The position numbers and the translations under genes were made by a program. 64,000 bases of DNA, from contig JARZZO010000008.1 in the NCBI GenBank assembly GCA_030544215.1, positions 17,231,114 through 17,295,113 of the forward strand. The letters are read 5' to 3'. The DNA comes from Zantedeschia hybrid cultivar (lineage: Eukaryota > Streptophyta > Magnoliopsida > Alismatales > Araceae). Position 1 is the first letter of the stretch, and every line of letters begins with the position of its first letter. The notes under the pieces are model-generated. The model worked only from the letters and a program-made list of their open reading frames with translations. It was not told the origin of the DNA and ran no database searches. Positions 1 through 10,936 of the stretch are shown here, one piece after another.

Positions 1-147
1 CACCTTGTTACCAACAACCATGATCAGGGTTTGGATTCCTGTCTGTGCGCTTATTGTCTTTGCAATATGAACATCTATTACCTCTTGAAGAAAATCCAGC
101 AACTCCTCATTTGAAAGGAGGATGGAATATGGCACCTGCATGGTTAG
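1..147 (-). other. Possible minus-strand exon or old coding fragment
   Basis: Reading leftward from a CATGCAG that resembles a splice acceptor, the minus strand is open to the window edge. It starts VPYSILLSNEELLDFLQEV and runs about 49 codons. An internal GAG|GTAATA could act as a donor. I do not recognise the peptide. It lies antisense to an SPMS intron, so a gene fragment or chance are both possible. Confidence 0.2.
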
Positions 148-1157
148 TTTGGGATAATCTTAGGAAGTTGCAAGGTTGTCAAATGATAAACATGGTTGAA
201 GAGCAGACATAAATCTCTGATCATTGTGGCTGGATATTCTCAAAATCAAGGCTTTGCCTCATAATCAGATGAATTAATGATTCCTGTGCATGTTCTTTTC
301 TATTATCTTCATTTGTCATCTTTGGTTTTTCACTGATTGCATAGTGGTTAAATCTCTACAGTGCTTGTGTCTTTGACTGTAGTTATTGGCCCCTGAAACC
401 AAGAAAACAGAGAAATCACATCTGCTCTTTCAAAAGCGACCATAAATATCTGACCAATATTGTTAGCATTGCCAGTTCTTTAGGGGACTCTGTGGATTAA
501 GGTTTGCTTAGATGTTTAAGTTTCCAACTGACTTTTGTTACTGATGAAAGGCTGATTTCTACTCTCCCAAAAGCCACCATGAAATATCTGAACAGTATGG
601 TGTTGTCAGGTTGCTGTTATGCTGAAAGGTGACAAAGATTGCCGCAAATCATAATGTGATATTCTATTTTGAGCAGACTTTTTACCACTTTTGTTGTTTT
701 TGTGGATTAAGTGTTTGTACACATTATATTCAATCATGAGTTTAGATAGCATTGGCATTATGATCTGAGGATCCTCTTAATTGCATCTAATATGAAAGTT
801 TGGATTTCTGTTTTTTTCCTCTCCTTTTGTTTTGAATATTTCATAGAAGAATGAAATATCTTTGCATTCACATGGCAGCAGTTTGTTTGTGATATGTGTT
901 CTATCACAGTTGTATTCTTGTGTGGCAAAAGTTACACATGTTCATTTTTCACAATTTACATACATATTGCTAGTCTGTTAAAATTGCTTTTGGACAGTTT
1001 ATTTCAAAGAAATGCTCAAAACTTATTTAAGATGTGGACTTATTGGATGTTTAACTTGGTTCTTGAGAGAAAGGCATTTGGTGTCGATCCTGTTTTTAGT
1101 GATTCTTTGTGTGTTGACGTGGTTTGTGGATTGTTGTCCTTGTGTATGGATATGCAG

Positions 1158-4100
1158 TGGCACTATTGGTTTTTTGTTGTGTTCAACGGAGGGTCCACCT
1201 GTCAACTTTTTGAATCCAGTGAATCCAATAGAGAAACAGGATAGAGCTCTTAAGTTCAGAAGGGAACTGAGATTCTACAATTCTGAGGTAAAATTGGATC
1301 TAATGGTATGCATTTATCTTACTATTAAGGAATTATTTGTCCTTTGCTGTTAGAGAAGATACATTCATTCAATTTCTTCTATGTCCTAATGTCTTGGTTG
1401 TAGTATTCATTCTTTGTGGGATTAATTTGTTTGGGCACAAAAAGTGCTCTGTATGTGAAGTAGAATTGTAGAACCAAGAAATGTCTTCTACCTTTAAAAT
1501 TGCTAACTTTCAACAACACAGATGTTGTACCTCACAGAACTTGGGAAAAGTGCATGTACTAGGTGCCGCATAGCACTTCATAACTGTCAGAATTTGAGGG
1601 AAACATCCAAAATATCTGCAGTTCCTTGGGTGGTCACTCCTTTTGGAAAAAGTGTATGTACTAGGTATGACTAGTGTTTCATAACTGTCTTCGAACCATG
1701 CTTACAAAAAGAACCGGAGCATGGATGTAGAATGCATAGCTTTCTATGGTTCATTTGATAGGCTTTCCTTAGAGCCACCGATCCTATCCCTATGGGCCTG
1801 GCCTATCCCATGTTCCCGTCCAATTCCACAATCCTTGGTTTCATGAGTTGGTTCAATCATGATATTAGTTTGTTCAATTGATTTATCTTTTTTTCTGAAA
1901 CCTGAGGTTTTTAGAGTTTACATCAGAAAGTTGAGAAAAAGAGGACTAGGTTGCACATTTAAATTTCTTAAATTTCCAAATAGCATCAAATCGTTTCTCA
2001 TTTTTTAAGCACATTAGTGGAGGTAATTTTTTCACCAAAGAAGCATTTGCATGTGTGGCCTACAGGTGTGTATGCATGTGTGAATCCATGCTCATGTGTG
2101 TGTGTGTATGTGTGCTGGCAGGTTGCGGATAAAAGCTGACCCTGAATGATGAAACATTGTATAGTTATAAGTACCAATTAAAATGAAAAACTTAGTAAGT
2201 GAATTCCTAGAAGCACATGATGCCAACTATTTGGGTCATTTGGTTCTAACATATTATGAATAACATAGTGTAGTTAACACTAACGTTACAATGAGGCCTG
2301 TTAAAGTAAATTGGCAAAATAAGCATGCTTCATATCTAGCATCTTGATTTTGCTGGTTTTCAGGGCATTTGCATTTGAGCTCATTCCCTGTATCTGACTT
2401 CCACTCGGCTTAAGTTGCACCTGAACTTCTTTTCAATCTTACTGTAGTTCATTTAGGCCTACTCAACCTTGGTTGAACTGTGAGTCTACTATCTCCTTAT
2501 AAGCTGTGATTTTGCAAAATCCAAAAATATGTGCTTAGGCATGAGAATATTGCTGATATACAGTTCTCGGAGTTGTAAAATTGTGAATTTTGATGTATTC
2601 AATTTGCTTGTAGGAAAGCTTTGACTAACTTACCTCAGAATGTGATTATAACTGGGCTCCAAAGATGACTTTAACTAGACTGATGGAATTAGACATAATT
2701 AGATATCTAATATAATGATCTGTTTTATTAGTAAGTACTAACTAAATGCTTTTGAAAGTGAAAACTTTGGGAATGAGGCTGTAGAGAAAACAGATGGCCA
2801 TCTGTTAGCTTTTTTTTTTTGTATGTGGATAAAAACTAATTAAATGTCAAGGTGCACATTCCTGGCACCTTGCAAATCAATTTTGCTGATTTTTGGATTA
2901 TGTTCGATCCTACTATGGCCTTTTGTTGTATTGCAACATTGCAGTATCTTACAGATGACTCAGTTCTGATTGACATAAACAAGTCTCCGGGCCCTTGCAC
3001 AAATGACACAGATATGGAATAAATTGTATAAATAGGCGGGGTGTCAAGGGGCATGGGTGGCCCGAAGTCCATCCAACCTTGCCCACTTTAAAATGAGCTC
3101 TTTATACAGTAGCAGGAATTAAAAAAAATTAAAATTGCCCCAACTTTCCACCTGTTTAGATAGTGCATATGCTGTACTGCAGATATGTATACAGGGGCAA
3201 AAGTTTTTTTTTGTACCTTCTCCACTTTGTTTGCAGAATAAGGGAAGAATAAGGAATCATGTGAATAAGCAATTCCATCGTACACCTAAGAAATTGGTAT
3301 TCCGCCTTAGATTTTGCCCTGAAATCAAAGTGAAACACTCGTTATTCTGGAATAAGCAATTGAGAATAACTAATCCCATTGTAACCCATTCTGCTATTAA
3401 AGTGGTTAGGGTTCTAATGTTTATTCTTGTATCTAGCTTCTTAGTGGGATATAAATGCCATGAATGAAAACTTCAAATTCATCTATGTATTTCTGCCTAC
3501 AGCTTCTTAGACATGAACACATGGATTTTGTCTATTGCTCTAATTGGCTACCCTGCATGCCACATATCAAGAAGACTAATTCCTGATCACATTTAGTCAT
3601 ATTTTTCTTGAATTGAATTTAAAGGCAGTTTCTCGGAACTCATATTTAAATGGTTTTTCAATAACATTTGATTTTTGTGTAGCCAGGTCCTGTCCTTCCC
3701 CTACTCAAAGAGAATGCTCAGTACCTAACATGCCTTACTGAAATAAAATTTTTAAAAACTACAAGCACGGTAGAGAAACATTCAGAGATATGCTAACAAG
3801 GTTATACACTGTAAAAAGTGCCTTGAGTTATGCCACCCAGTTCCCCACCCAACAACGCAACATCCATTCTGTAGAATATTATCACCCATCTTCTTGAATA
3901 TATGCTCCTCCACTTGACATGCTTATGAAACCTAATCATAGTGTCATACCCTTGATAAACCCCATAATCCACTTGACATGCTTATGACCAAGGAAACTTT
4001 CTTTTCTGTCGAGGATTCAAATGACCATATGGCATGCGTTTCAGAGCAACTGTTGGGAATCTGCCTGCTAGAGCTCTAGGGTATACAGTCCATCTGGCAT

Positions 4101-5268
4101 GAGCTTTGGCTTTAGAAGCTAGCCCTGGTGTTTGATGAGGGTTCTTGAGCATGACACGTTCACCTTTATTTTGGGAGATCGAAAGCATTGGTGGGCCTGT
4201 TCAGCTGTTCTACATGGTGGAGCCATGGTTGTTGGCCTGCTGTGAAACCATTGTGCCAACAAAAAAATTGAACATGATATGAGATTAAAAAAAGAAAATG
4301 TAAAGAGAAAGATCATCCAACAATTTAAAGGAAAAAAACAAAAAATTAAAGATATAGAATAAACAAATAGGACATTTTATGTTTACCACAAGGGGAGGGA
4401 AAATAGAAAGGAACAGAAATAAAATGGATGGAAAAGGATACAGGGATGGTGATTGTGCAACTAAATGGATTTGTTTATTGGTCTACTGACTACACCAAGG
4501 GCCTTTGATCTTGTGTCTTTGGATCAATAATCAAATCATAGACCACAAGGTCTAAAGGGAGCGTACCCAGTGCACAAGGCTCCCACCATTTGTGGGGTCT
4601 GGGGAAGGGGCGATCTACGCAGCCTTACTCCTGCTAAGCAGAGAGGTTCTTTCCTTGGTTCGAACCCGTGACCTCCAGGTCACAAACAGGGCAACTTAAC
4701 CGTTGCTCCAGGCCTGCCCTTCAGACCACAAGGTCTAAGTTCCAAAAATCTTCTGAGCTTGCTGGTTCCTTTTAGTCTCTGATCACCTCTATCTGAAATT
4801 TTTACATCCCTTTCTTGGTCCATAGACACGTATGAGTCCTTCTCCCATGTTTCGGATGTTGAGTGTTTGAAAATTGCTGGGTGGATCTTGTTGAAAGGAA
4901 CCGGATGATCTTGTTCAAAGGAAGATCATGGCATGCTTCATGCTGCCTGCTAATTGTCAACAGCGGGACCTAAGGCAACATAATAGTTTCTGGAATCTGA
5001 GTGATATTGTCATTTTGTCTAGTAGTTGCTTGGTATGTTTTCTTTTTCAGATCAAATGCCTTTTTGCAGGGATGTTGATTGGCGTCTTATTTTCATTTGT
5101 TAAAATCAATGTAATGACTTGTTTGTGTTTTCTAATTTATGTTTACATGAATTTCTGCAAGACATAATTATATTGTCTCCTTTGCAGGTCCACAGAGCTG
5201 CTTTTGCCTTGCCATCATTCTTAAAAAAGGAACTGACTACTGTTTACAAATCCCTGCTATGGTACTAA
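1158..5268 (+). CDS. SPMS: Spermine synthase, last two coding exons (5' part off the window)
   Basis: Spermine synthase transfers an aminopropyl group from decarboxylated S-adenosylmethionine to spermidine, making spermine. Exon 1158-1287 follows a TATGCAG acceptor and reads GTIGFLLCSTEGPPVNF, then NPVNPIE and RELRFYNSE, before a GAG|GTAAAA donor. Exon 5188-5268 follows TTTGCAG, opens VHRAAFALPSFLKKEL and ends at TAA. The phases match (1+129 nt, then 27 codons with the stop). LLCSTEGPPVNF with FYNSE.HRAAFALP is the C-terminal signature of plant spermine synthases; spermidine synthases have CSTEGP.VDF and SAAFCLPSF there. The 69 visible residues lie after the catalytic core, so activity cannot be judged. 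The upstream exon was not found in bases 1-1157. The 3.9-kb intron holds a SINE and a MITE. The gene converges on LACS across 8.9 kb. Confidence 0.92.
3222..3410. mobile_element. MITE-like segment sharing an end with 54552-54861
   Basis: The segment begins CCACTTTGTTTGCAGAATA. This is nearly the terminal inverted repeat of the element at 54552-54861, and it is followed by similar GAATAAG-type internal repeats. The right end near 3395-3410 (ATTCTGCTATTAAAGTGG) is a weak inverted match. It is probably an older member of the same family. Confidence 0.4.
4556..4722 (-). mobile_element. Au-type SINE with a perfect 16-bp target site duplication
   Basis: On the minus strand the element reads GGCCTGGAGCAACGGTTAAG, then GACCTGGAGGTCACGGGTTCG. 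The palindromic B box GGTTCGAACC follows, then AAGGCTGCGTAGATC, CCCTTCCCCAGACCC and a GTGCACTGGG.ACGCTCCCTTT end. This order matches my recollection of the angiosperm Au SINE family, a tRNA-derived, pol III-type retroposon. The flanks carry the identical 16-mer AGACCACAAGGTCTAA at 4540-4555 and 4723-4738, which fixes the boundaries and shows retroposition. There is no intact tRNA cloverleaf, so it is not a tRNA gene. Confidence 0.88.
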
Positions 5269-6119
5269 TTTTGTACCAACTTTTTGTTCCTCATTGTATA
5301 ATTAGTTTTTTTTAACTTATTTTTATCTTGGAATCACTTATCTCAGATTTTTTTCTCACCAGAAAGTGTGATGTTTCCTATCAATGGAGCAATGAAACTA
5401 GCAACCAGTTCTATTAGTGGTTAGGAAATAGTTTCCTATTGTTGTTTAGTAGTAAACTTTACCAACCTCTTTTGACGAAAGAATTGTTTAGAACATGGGT
5501 TAAGGCCTTTTGTTGTTTGGCGGTTTCAACTCAGATGTCCTAAAGACACTCTCTCGAGTCCTTTTGAAATCTTTCATCGCTTGATTGCCATACTGCTCCT
5601 GAAGGAACTTTCTAGGCATTATCTTATTATTATCTTTTAAACATCAAAATAGTGAGCTTCGAGGAAAGATCCACTAGTTTTCTATAGGTTGCTTCATAAG
5701 TTTGAGCACTATGTTCTATTCATTTTTCCAGTGTACTAAGGTTTTAGATTTCTAGTATTCCATCAGTCTTTTAGCTTTGGTTTCCTATTCGGAAACCATC
5801 CATCAGTGTTACTTTTGCGCCTGGCATGTTCACTAGTTTACTGTTTAACTTTCGCAGTCTATTTTGTCTGCAGATGAAGTGACCCATGAAGGTGATAAAG
5901 GGTAGTTAATGAAAATTATCTTTATGCCCAAACTTTTGCACAGCGACTCCACTGGATCTTTGATGCTATAGATTAGACTGAAGAAACTTGTGAGCTACTT
6001 TTTTCCCTTTTCCGCTGGTCATTGATTGTAATATGTTAGCCTTAGTATGGGGGAAACACAATGAGGACTTATACGAATGGGAAAAAAAAAGGTTCTTTTA
6101 CGGGCAATTAGATTAGAGA

Positions 6120-6280
6120 AAGTTATATATTTGCTCTGTTACACAGAGCTGAAGTTGAGGAAGGGTCTTACCTTGCTTCTGCTTTTACTCACGGTGGACC
6201 AAGTTATATATTGGCTGTCGCACAGATAGCTTAAGTTGAGAAAGGGTTCTTACGTTGCTTCTGGTTTTATTCATGGTGGA
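6120..6280. repeat. Two-copy tandem duplication, period 81 bp
   Basis: Copy one (6120-6198) and copy two (6201-6280) both start AAGTTATATATT and end GGTGGA. They share AAGTTGAG, AAGGGT and TTGCTTCTG blocks with scattered differences. This is a local duplication in non-coding DNA. Confidence 0.85.
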
Positions 6281-8168
6281 AAATGAAAAATTAATATACC
6301 TACAACCGTGGATTCTTATTTCGTGAAATTTATTGTTTGGTGAGTCTTATTTCATGAAACTGATCAGTGACAGTATTATTTTGTCGGCGGGGTGGGATGC
6401 TTGTCACGGCGTGATTCTAGGGGAGTACTGGGGTCTGCTTTCCAAAGGAGTCGGGATTCTCCCGGTGCAACTTGGACCGGACTGTAGAAATAATCAGTCT
6501 AGGACGTGTAAGTTCGTCAATTGAGATGTGGTCCGTCACAGTTCACTATTTTTTATTTATTTTATATACAACTAAGAGCATAATACTACAACCATAGTTT
6601 AAAATACACCTAATTAACATTTAAATTCAACCAGTTGTATTTTACTTGATTTAAGTTGTATTTGTATGCACTGGGGTGTATATTGGTGCAGCAGTTTGGG
6701 TTGTATCTACCTGCATTGGGATGTACATTAAATTATGGTTATAATATTATGTTCTTGGTTGTATTTAATTGCGTTATGTTGTATCGAGAAATGAGAAAAA
6801 TTGTGAACAACGAAAAGGTGGCAGGTTGTGAGGGACATATCTCGATGGATGAACCTATTTTATATTTATGTTTTGGATTGGTTATCGCTGGAGTTTAGTG
6901 GAGTTTAGATCAATGTTGCACTAAGAAAAACAAGACTCTTTCCAAAATTGACCTATGCTTTTCAAGTACGGTTGTAAACAATTACAAATTTTTGTACTTA
7001 GTACCCGTATTTGTATCCGGTTTTATTGAATATAGATACATATTGTACACCTGCTTGTTTGGTTTTTTTGATCTTCAACTCATAAACTGCTGATATTGTG
7101 AAGAACTCTTAGTCTACTTATTTAAGTCTCTACAATTACAAGTTTCTTAAAAATAAGCCTTTTCTTGGGGTAATCTTTTGTAACATTTTGGGGTATTGCA
7201 CCAATTCATAGGAGATTGCAAGGATGTACAAACACATAGTTAGATTAGGAGGGTTTATTTGTAAATATATTATATTTTTAAGGATTAAATTATAATTATA
7301 TCTTTTTCTTTAATGGATTCAAATATAGTTATTCTAAAATATTCACATGGACAACTCTAAAGGTTTGTATTTGGATCTAAATTATTTGTATTCACGTAAT
7401 TCTCATCAAATAAGAAGAGTCATACGTTTAACATGATTTTTATTCTTAAAAGTTGAGGACACATTAAAGTTTTTATTTGTTAAGGTTATTTTCTACTTCA
7501 CATGAATTTTTTATCATATTTGATTAATAGTATGTTGTCTATTTGCCTTCGAATTTGTATTGCAGACACGGGTGAGAATGAGCCAAGTCACGACAGGTTG
7601 CTCTGTGCAAATTTGGTTCAGCTACTTATAATTTGTGTATGTTTGACAAGCTTGGCTCGTTTAGATATTGAATAAGCTTGTGTCAATTATCGAATGATAG
7701 TGAATCCATGGTATATATAGTCTACAATTCTTTAAATTTAAAATTGTAAACTCAGCCCAAACCATGACGAGTACTAACTTATTTTCACTATGGGTTATTT
7801 AATAGAGAACTCTATAAGATATTAAATATCTTATTAGTTAAATTCACTTTTAATAGAATAATTAAATTAATAGTTAAAAGATGTCTTAGTGAGTACATAA
7901 TGAGTTCTTAATTAATATACAAATGAGCTCTTAATGAGTATTGAAATAAGCTTTTAACAAGTATTTAAACGAGTTTGTTTTACTAACATGATCGTTTTGA
8001 ATTCGCATATGTTCAAACTCTTTTAGTGAATCGATCTTAAATTTATATTTAAACTTATTTATTTAGCTTAATAAATGAGTCGAGTTAAACTGTCATTAAG
8101 CCTGTTACTACCTGTTCATCGAGCATATCTAGTTCGTTTGCAGTCCTAAATATGCATATAAAAATGAA

Positions 8169-8174
<6 letters not shown>

Positions 8175-8206
<32 letters not shown>
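8175..8206. repeat. (AT)n microsatellite
   Basis: An uninterrupted AT dinucleotide run of about 16 units in AT-rich intergenic DNA. Confidence 0.95.
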
Positions 8207-8207
<1 letters not shown>

Positions 8208-8551
8208 CTGTGTTCGCTTGTTTATTTTTTTGGGTTCGAAAGAAGGAGCACAGCTCTAAATTCATTAATCTGTGTTCGCTTGCTTTACACTCGCATTTTT
8301 AAGGTTTCCAGATGATTGGACTGGCTGTGCTACTACTGTACGTGTTAGCATTATTCTTTTCGTTTTCATGGGTTCTCAACTTCCGAGCTTACGGATTGTG
8401 TTGGTGACTATGTCCCCCAGGCAGCAGGATTTACTGATGCCTTTCTGAGACGTGCAGAGCCGGCCTGGTCCTGTGGATACTTCCCATCTAGTAGGGCCGT
8501 GGGGTTGCCTTTCACGAACGTTCAAGCTTAGTGAAGAAGTTAGATCTTTGG

Positions 8552-8908
8552 GAGTAATACTTACGGCCTTCGCTGCAGCAGGTAAATTGTTTTTTATTTT
8601 TTGGATTTTTTAAAGCCGAGCCTCACGTGTCCTCTATATTTGTACAGGTTGATCTTCGATCGGATGATTTAAAAAATCATAAAAAATTAAAATTATTTTT
8701 AGGCTCAACCCCATTAGAATATTTTTCTACTATTTATTGGGATGTGATTCTTAATTTTTTATAATTTTTGGTCCTCCAATTGAAGATCGACTTATATAAA
8801 CATATGGGTTAAGTATGACCCAATCTTAAAAAAATAAAAAATAAACTTTTTAATCCTTCACCATGTCCCAGTGTGCAGCAACAGGGGACATTGCAGCAAG
8901 TATTACTC
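8552..8908. mobile_element. Mutator-type MITE, GAGTAATAC family
   Basis: The left end is GAGTAATACTTACGG and the right end is GCAGCAAGTATTACTC. The interior has long imperfect inverted arms around GATCTTCGATCGGATGAT and its counterpart near 8780. The end and the CGATCGGA-type interior are shared with 23520-23869. No clear target duplication survives here, so these borders are less certain than for that copy. Confidence 0.6.
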
Positions 8909-9022
8909 TCTTGTTGATTTTTACCTTGTGTCATCTGGGCCTAATGGGTTGCCTTCACGAACGCTTGCCCTGGCGAGTTTTGCATGAGTGGGAATTAATG
9001 GCATCCTTGAGACATTTCCAAG

Positions 9023-9161
9023 GATCAATTAATCCCCCTTTCTCCAAGAACACCCGGGATGCTTTTCCCACTAAACTCTCACCCTAATCAGGATCACAAT
9101 TCCATGGAGGAGAAAATCAGAATTTGGATCAATCCCTCTTTCTCGAAGAACACCCAGGATA
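9023..9161. repeat. Diverged direct repeat, spacing about 100 bp
   Basis: GGATCAATTAATCCCCCTTT with CCAAGAACACCCGGGAT (9022-9060) recurs as GGATCAATCCCTCTTT with CGAAGAACACCCAGGAT (9126-9161). It lies just before the RNase H-like remnant and may belong to the same dead element. Confidence 0.6.
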
Positions 9162-9346
9162 TCTATCATATCACTCTATGTTTCCCTACGACGTCGTGGC
9201 AATTACGGAATGCCGGATGTAGACTGATCTTTGAGTCTAAGAAAATTCTCCCCCCAGCAGCAGGGATGACTTATGAGCAGACAATTCAAGAAGGCTACCT
9301 ATGGCCTTTGGGCTTCCTCAGAGCTATCGGTTGAACAGAAGCAGCC

Positions 9347-9661
9347 CATTCTCAGAAAAGCTGAAGAAGTTTGAGGCGTTGGCAATGCTCCAAGGTCTTA
9401 GAATGGCATCTGATATCCAACACAAGACCTGTGTTGAGAGTAGTCAATGGCGTCATCGGTTCCATTCCAATCCCTTGGAAGATCAGGAATATTATTCTAG
9501 ACCACCAGGCTATCTCCACAATCAGAACTGTCCCTGTTATGCTTGCTCCTAGAACCTGTAATGGCACAGCCTATGTTACAGCCAAATTAGCTCTGGAATC
9601 TCCTAGGATTCCTTCTGGGAATTTCCTCACATCCCTACCACTATCGTTCTATCTGCTGTAA
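9347..9661 (+). pseudogene. Degenerate RNase H-like fragment, probable retroelement remnant
   Basis: Across two overlapping plus frames the sequence reads EALAMLQGLRMASD, then VVNGVIGSIPIPWKIRNIIL and NGTAYVTAKLAL. That order resembles the plant RVT_3/RNase H fold of LINEs, where EA.A...GL is followed by a W.I motif and a final A..LA helix. The frame shift and missing acidic residues indicate decay. Flanking ORFs from 9059 on are not recognisable. The assignment rests on motif order only. Confidence 0.4.
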
Positions 9662-10509
9662 GAGACTATCTACTATAGTTCACTGAAAGGATCCCCACTC
9701 CATATTTCATGTTCAAAAAAATAATGAGAGTAGATTTGACCTATGACAGATTTCCGTTAAATTATTTTGATGGGAGAGTGCTAAGGTGTGTTTGATGCAT
9801 CTTCTAATAAGTTTGGGAGGAGGACATTACACCTTAAAAATGATTTATGTTTGGGGAGGACATTATACCTTAAAAGCTCATTTATGTAATTTTATGAGAT
9901 GAGAAAGAGTTGTTGGAGAAAGTTTGATTTGTCTAATTACTCAAAATTAGTTATAGTGTTCGTTATAGCGTATAACTCCTCTCCATCAACACTTTTTATG
10001 CGTGGAAGGTAAGTCAAAACTATGTTCCAACCATAGATAAATCTATTATGCATGTTTTCAATCATTTTTTTGTTTTCAGCTAAAAATTACAAATCAGAAC
10101 TTCCCAGATTAGAGTAAAAGTAGAGTTGCCAAGAAAAATATGTTGTTGCTAAGAAACAAAATTATCTTACAAACTACTTAAAATTAAGTATAACTTCACT
10201 TAAAAGTTTTACCAAATAATCTAAATGTGCCAATATCATCGATGTAGTTTTCAGAGTCATCTAAAATTCTGCCGTAGGTTTTAAGTCGGATGTTTTTTTA
10301 AGTCTGTTTAATAACGTGCACCACGTTGTCAGCTTTTAAGTCAAGTGTCTTTTAAAGTTTGTTTCATAACGTGTCCCCCTTATCATGCATGCACGTACTA
10401 GTGGACGTCCGGACTCCGGACCGGGTAAAGAAGTCCTCGCTTAAAGCTCCACTCTGGATAAGGAGAACAACTTGGTGCATCGGTAGGTAGCTGGTATTAT
10501 GCCAGTTGC

Positions 10510-10770
10510 CCGGTGTTTTAATTTAATTTTTTTTTTTGTCGGTCCCATGATGTCTTACGTGATCGTATAATTCGATTTTAGATTGGACAATTTAAAAAAG
10601 ATAAAAAATTATTTAAATAAATAATAAAAAATATTATTTATTATTTATTTAAAATTAATTTTTGATTTTTTTTAAAATCGTCCGATCCGAAATCTAATTG
10701 TACTACCGTATAAAAGAGGTTGGGGCTGACCAAAAAAAATTTTAATTATTTTTTTAAAGATTAAAAACAT
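10510..10770. mobile_element. Foldback MITE of the CGATCGGA-interior type
   Basis: The left arm has GTCGGTCCCATGATGTC and ATTCGATTTTAGATTGGAC. The right arm, reversed, has GTCAGCCCCAACCTC and ATTAGATTTCGGATCGGAC. The arms flank an AT-rich loop around 10600-10650. The same arm motifs occur in the elements at 8552 and 23520 and around 38840-39490. The exact ends are unclear. Confidence 0.5.
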
Positions 10771-10859
10771 CGGCCGCCAACTTATTAACCGGTGCAGTAA
10801 GTTATTCTCCTGACTAAATGGATGTAAATGTAGGCCTTTTTTGGTCCACCTTGCTATGT

Positions 10860-10896
10860 ACATATATATATATATATGTATGTATATATATATATG

Positions 10897-10928
<32 letters not shown>

Positions 10929-10932
10929 TATA
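10860..10932. repeat. TA/TATG microsatellite
   Basis: TA dinucleotides interrupted at intervals by TG or TATG units, forming a compound repeat. Confidence 0.95.
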
Positions 10933-10936
10933 GGGA

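Larger units (their letters stand above)
1288..5187 (+). other. Last SPMS intron
   Basis: This 3.9-kb GT-AG intron has a donor at 1288 and an acceptor ending at 5187. Apart from the SINE at 4556-4722 and the MITE-like segment at 3222-3410, it is AT-rich unique-looking sequence. A short GT-rich stretch (TGTG/CATG) lies at 2040-2110. No further exon was recognised. Confidence 0.8.
5269..8551. other. Intergenic sequence downstream of SPMS
   Basis: This holds the SPMS 3' region and AT-rich DNA without a recognisable gene. Local features are a 79/80-bp tandem duplication at 6120-6280, a G-richer patch near 6380-6530 and an (AT)n run at 8175-8206. Bases 7165-7290 contain phrases such as TTTATTTGTAAATA that resemble the foldback repeats at 19408 and 43290. 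Confidence 0.7.

Noticed and set aside
4609..4722. tRNA gene suggested by GGTTCGAACC and tRNA-like boxes
   Set aside because: No acceptor stem or anticodon arm can be drawn, the sequence follows the Au SINE layout, and it is bounded by a 16-bp target duplication.
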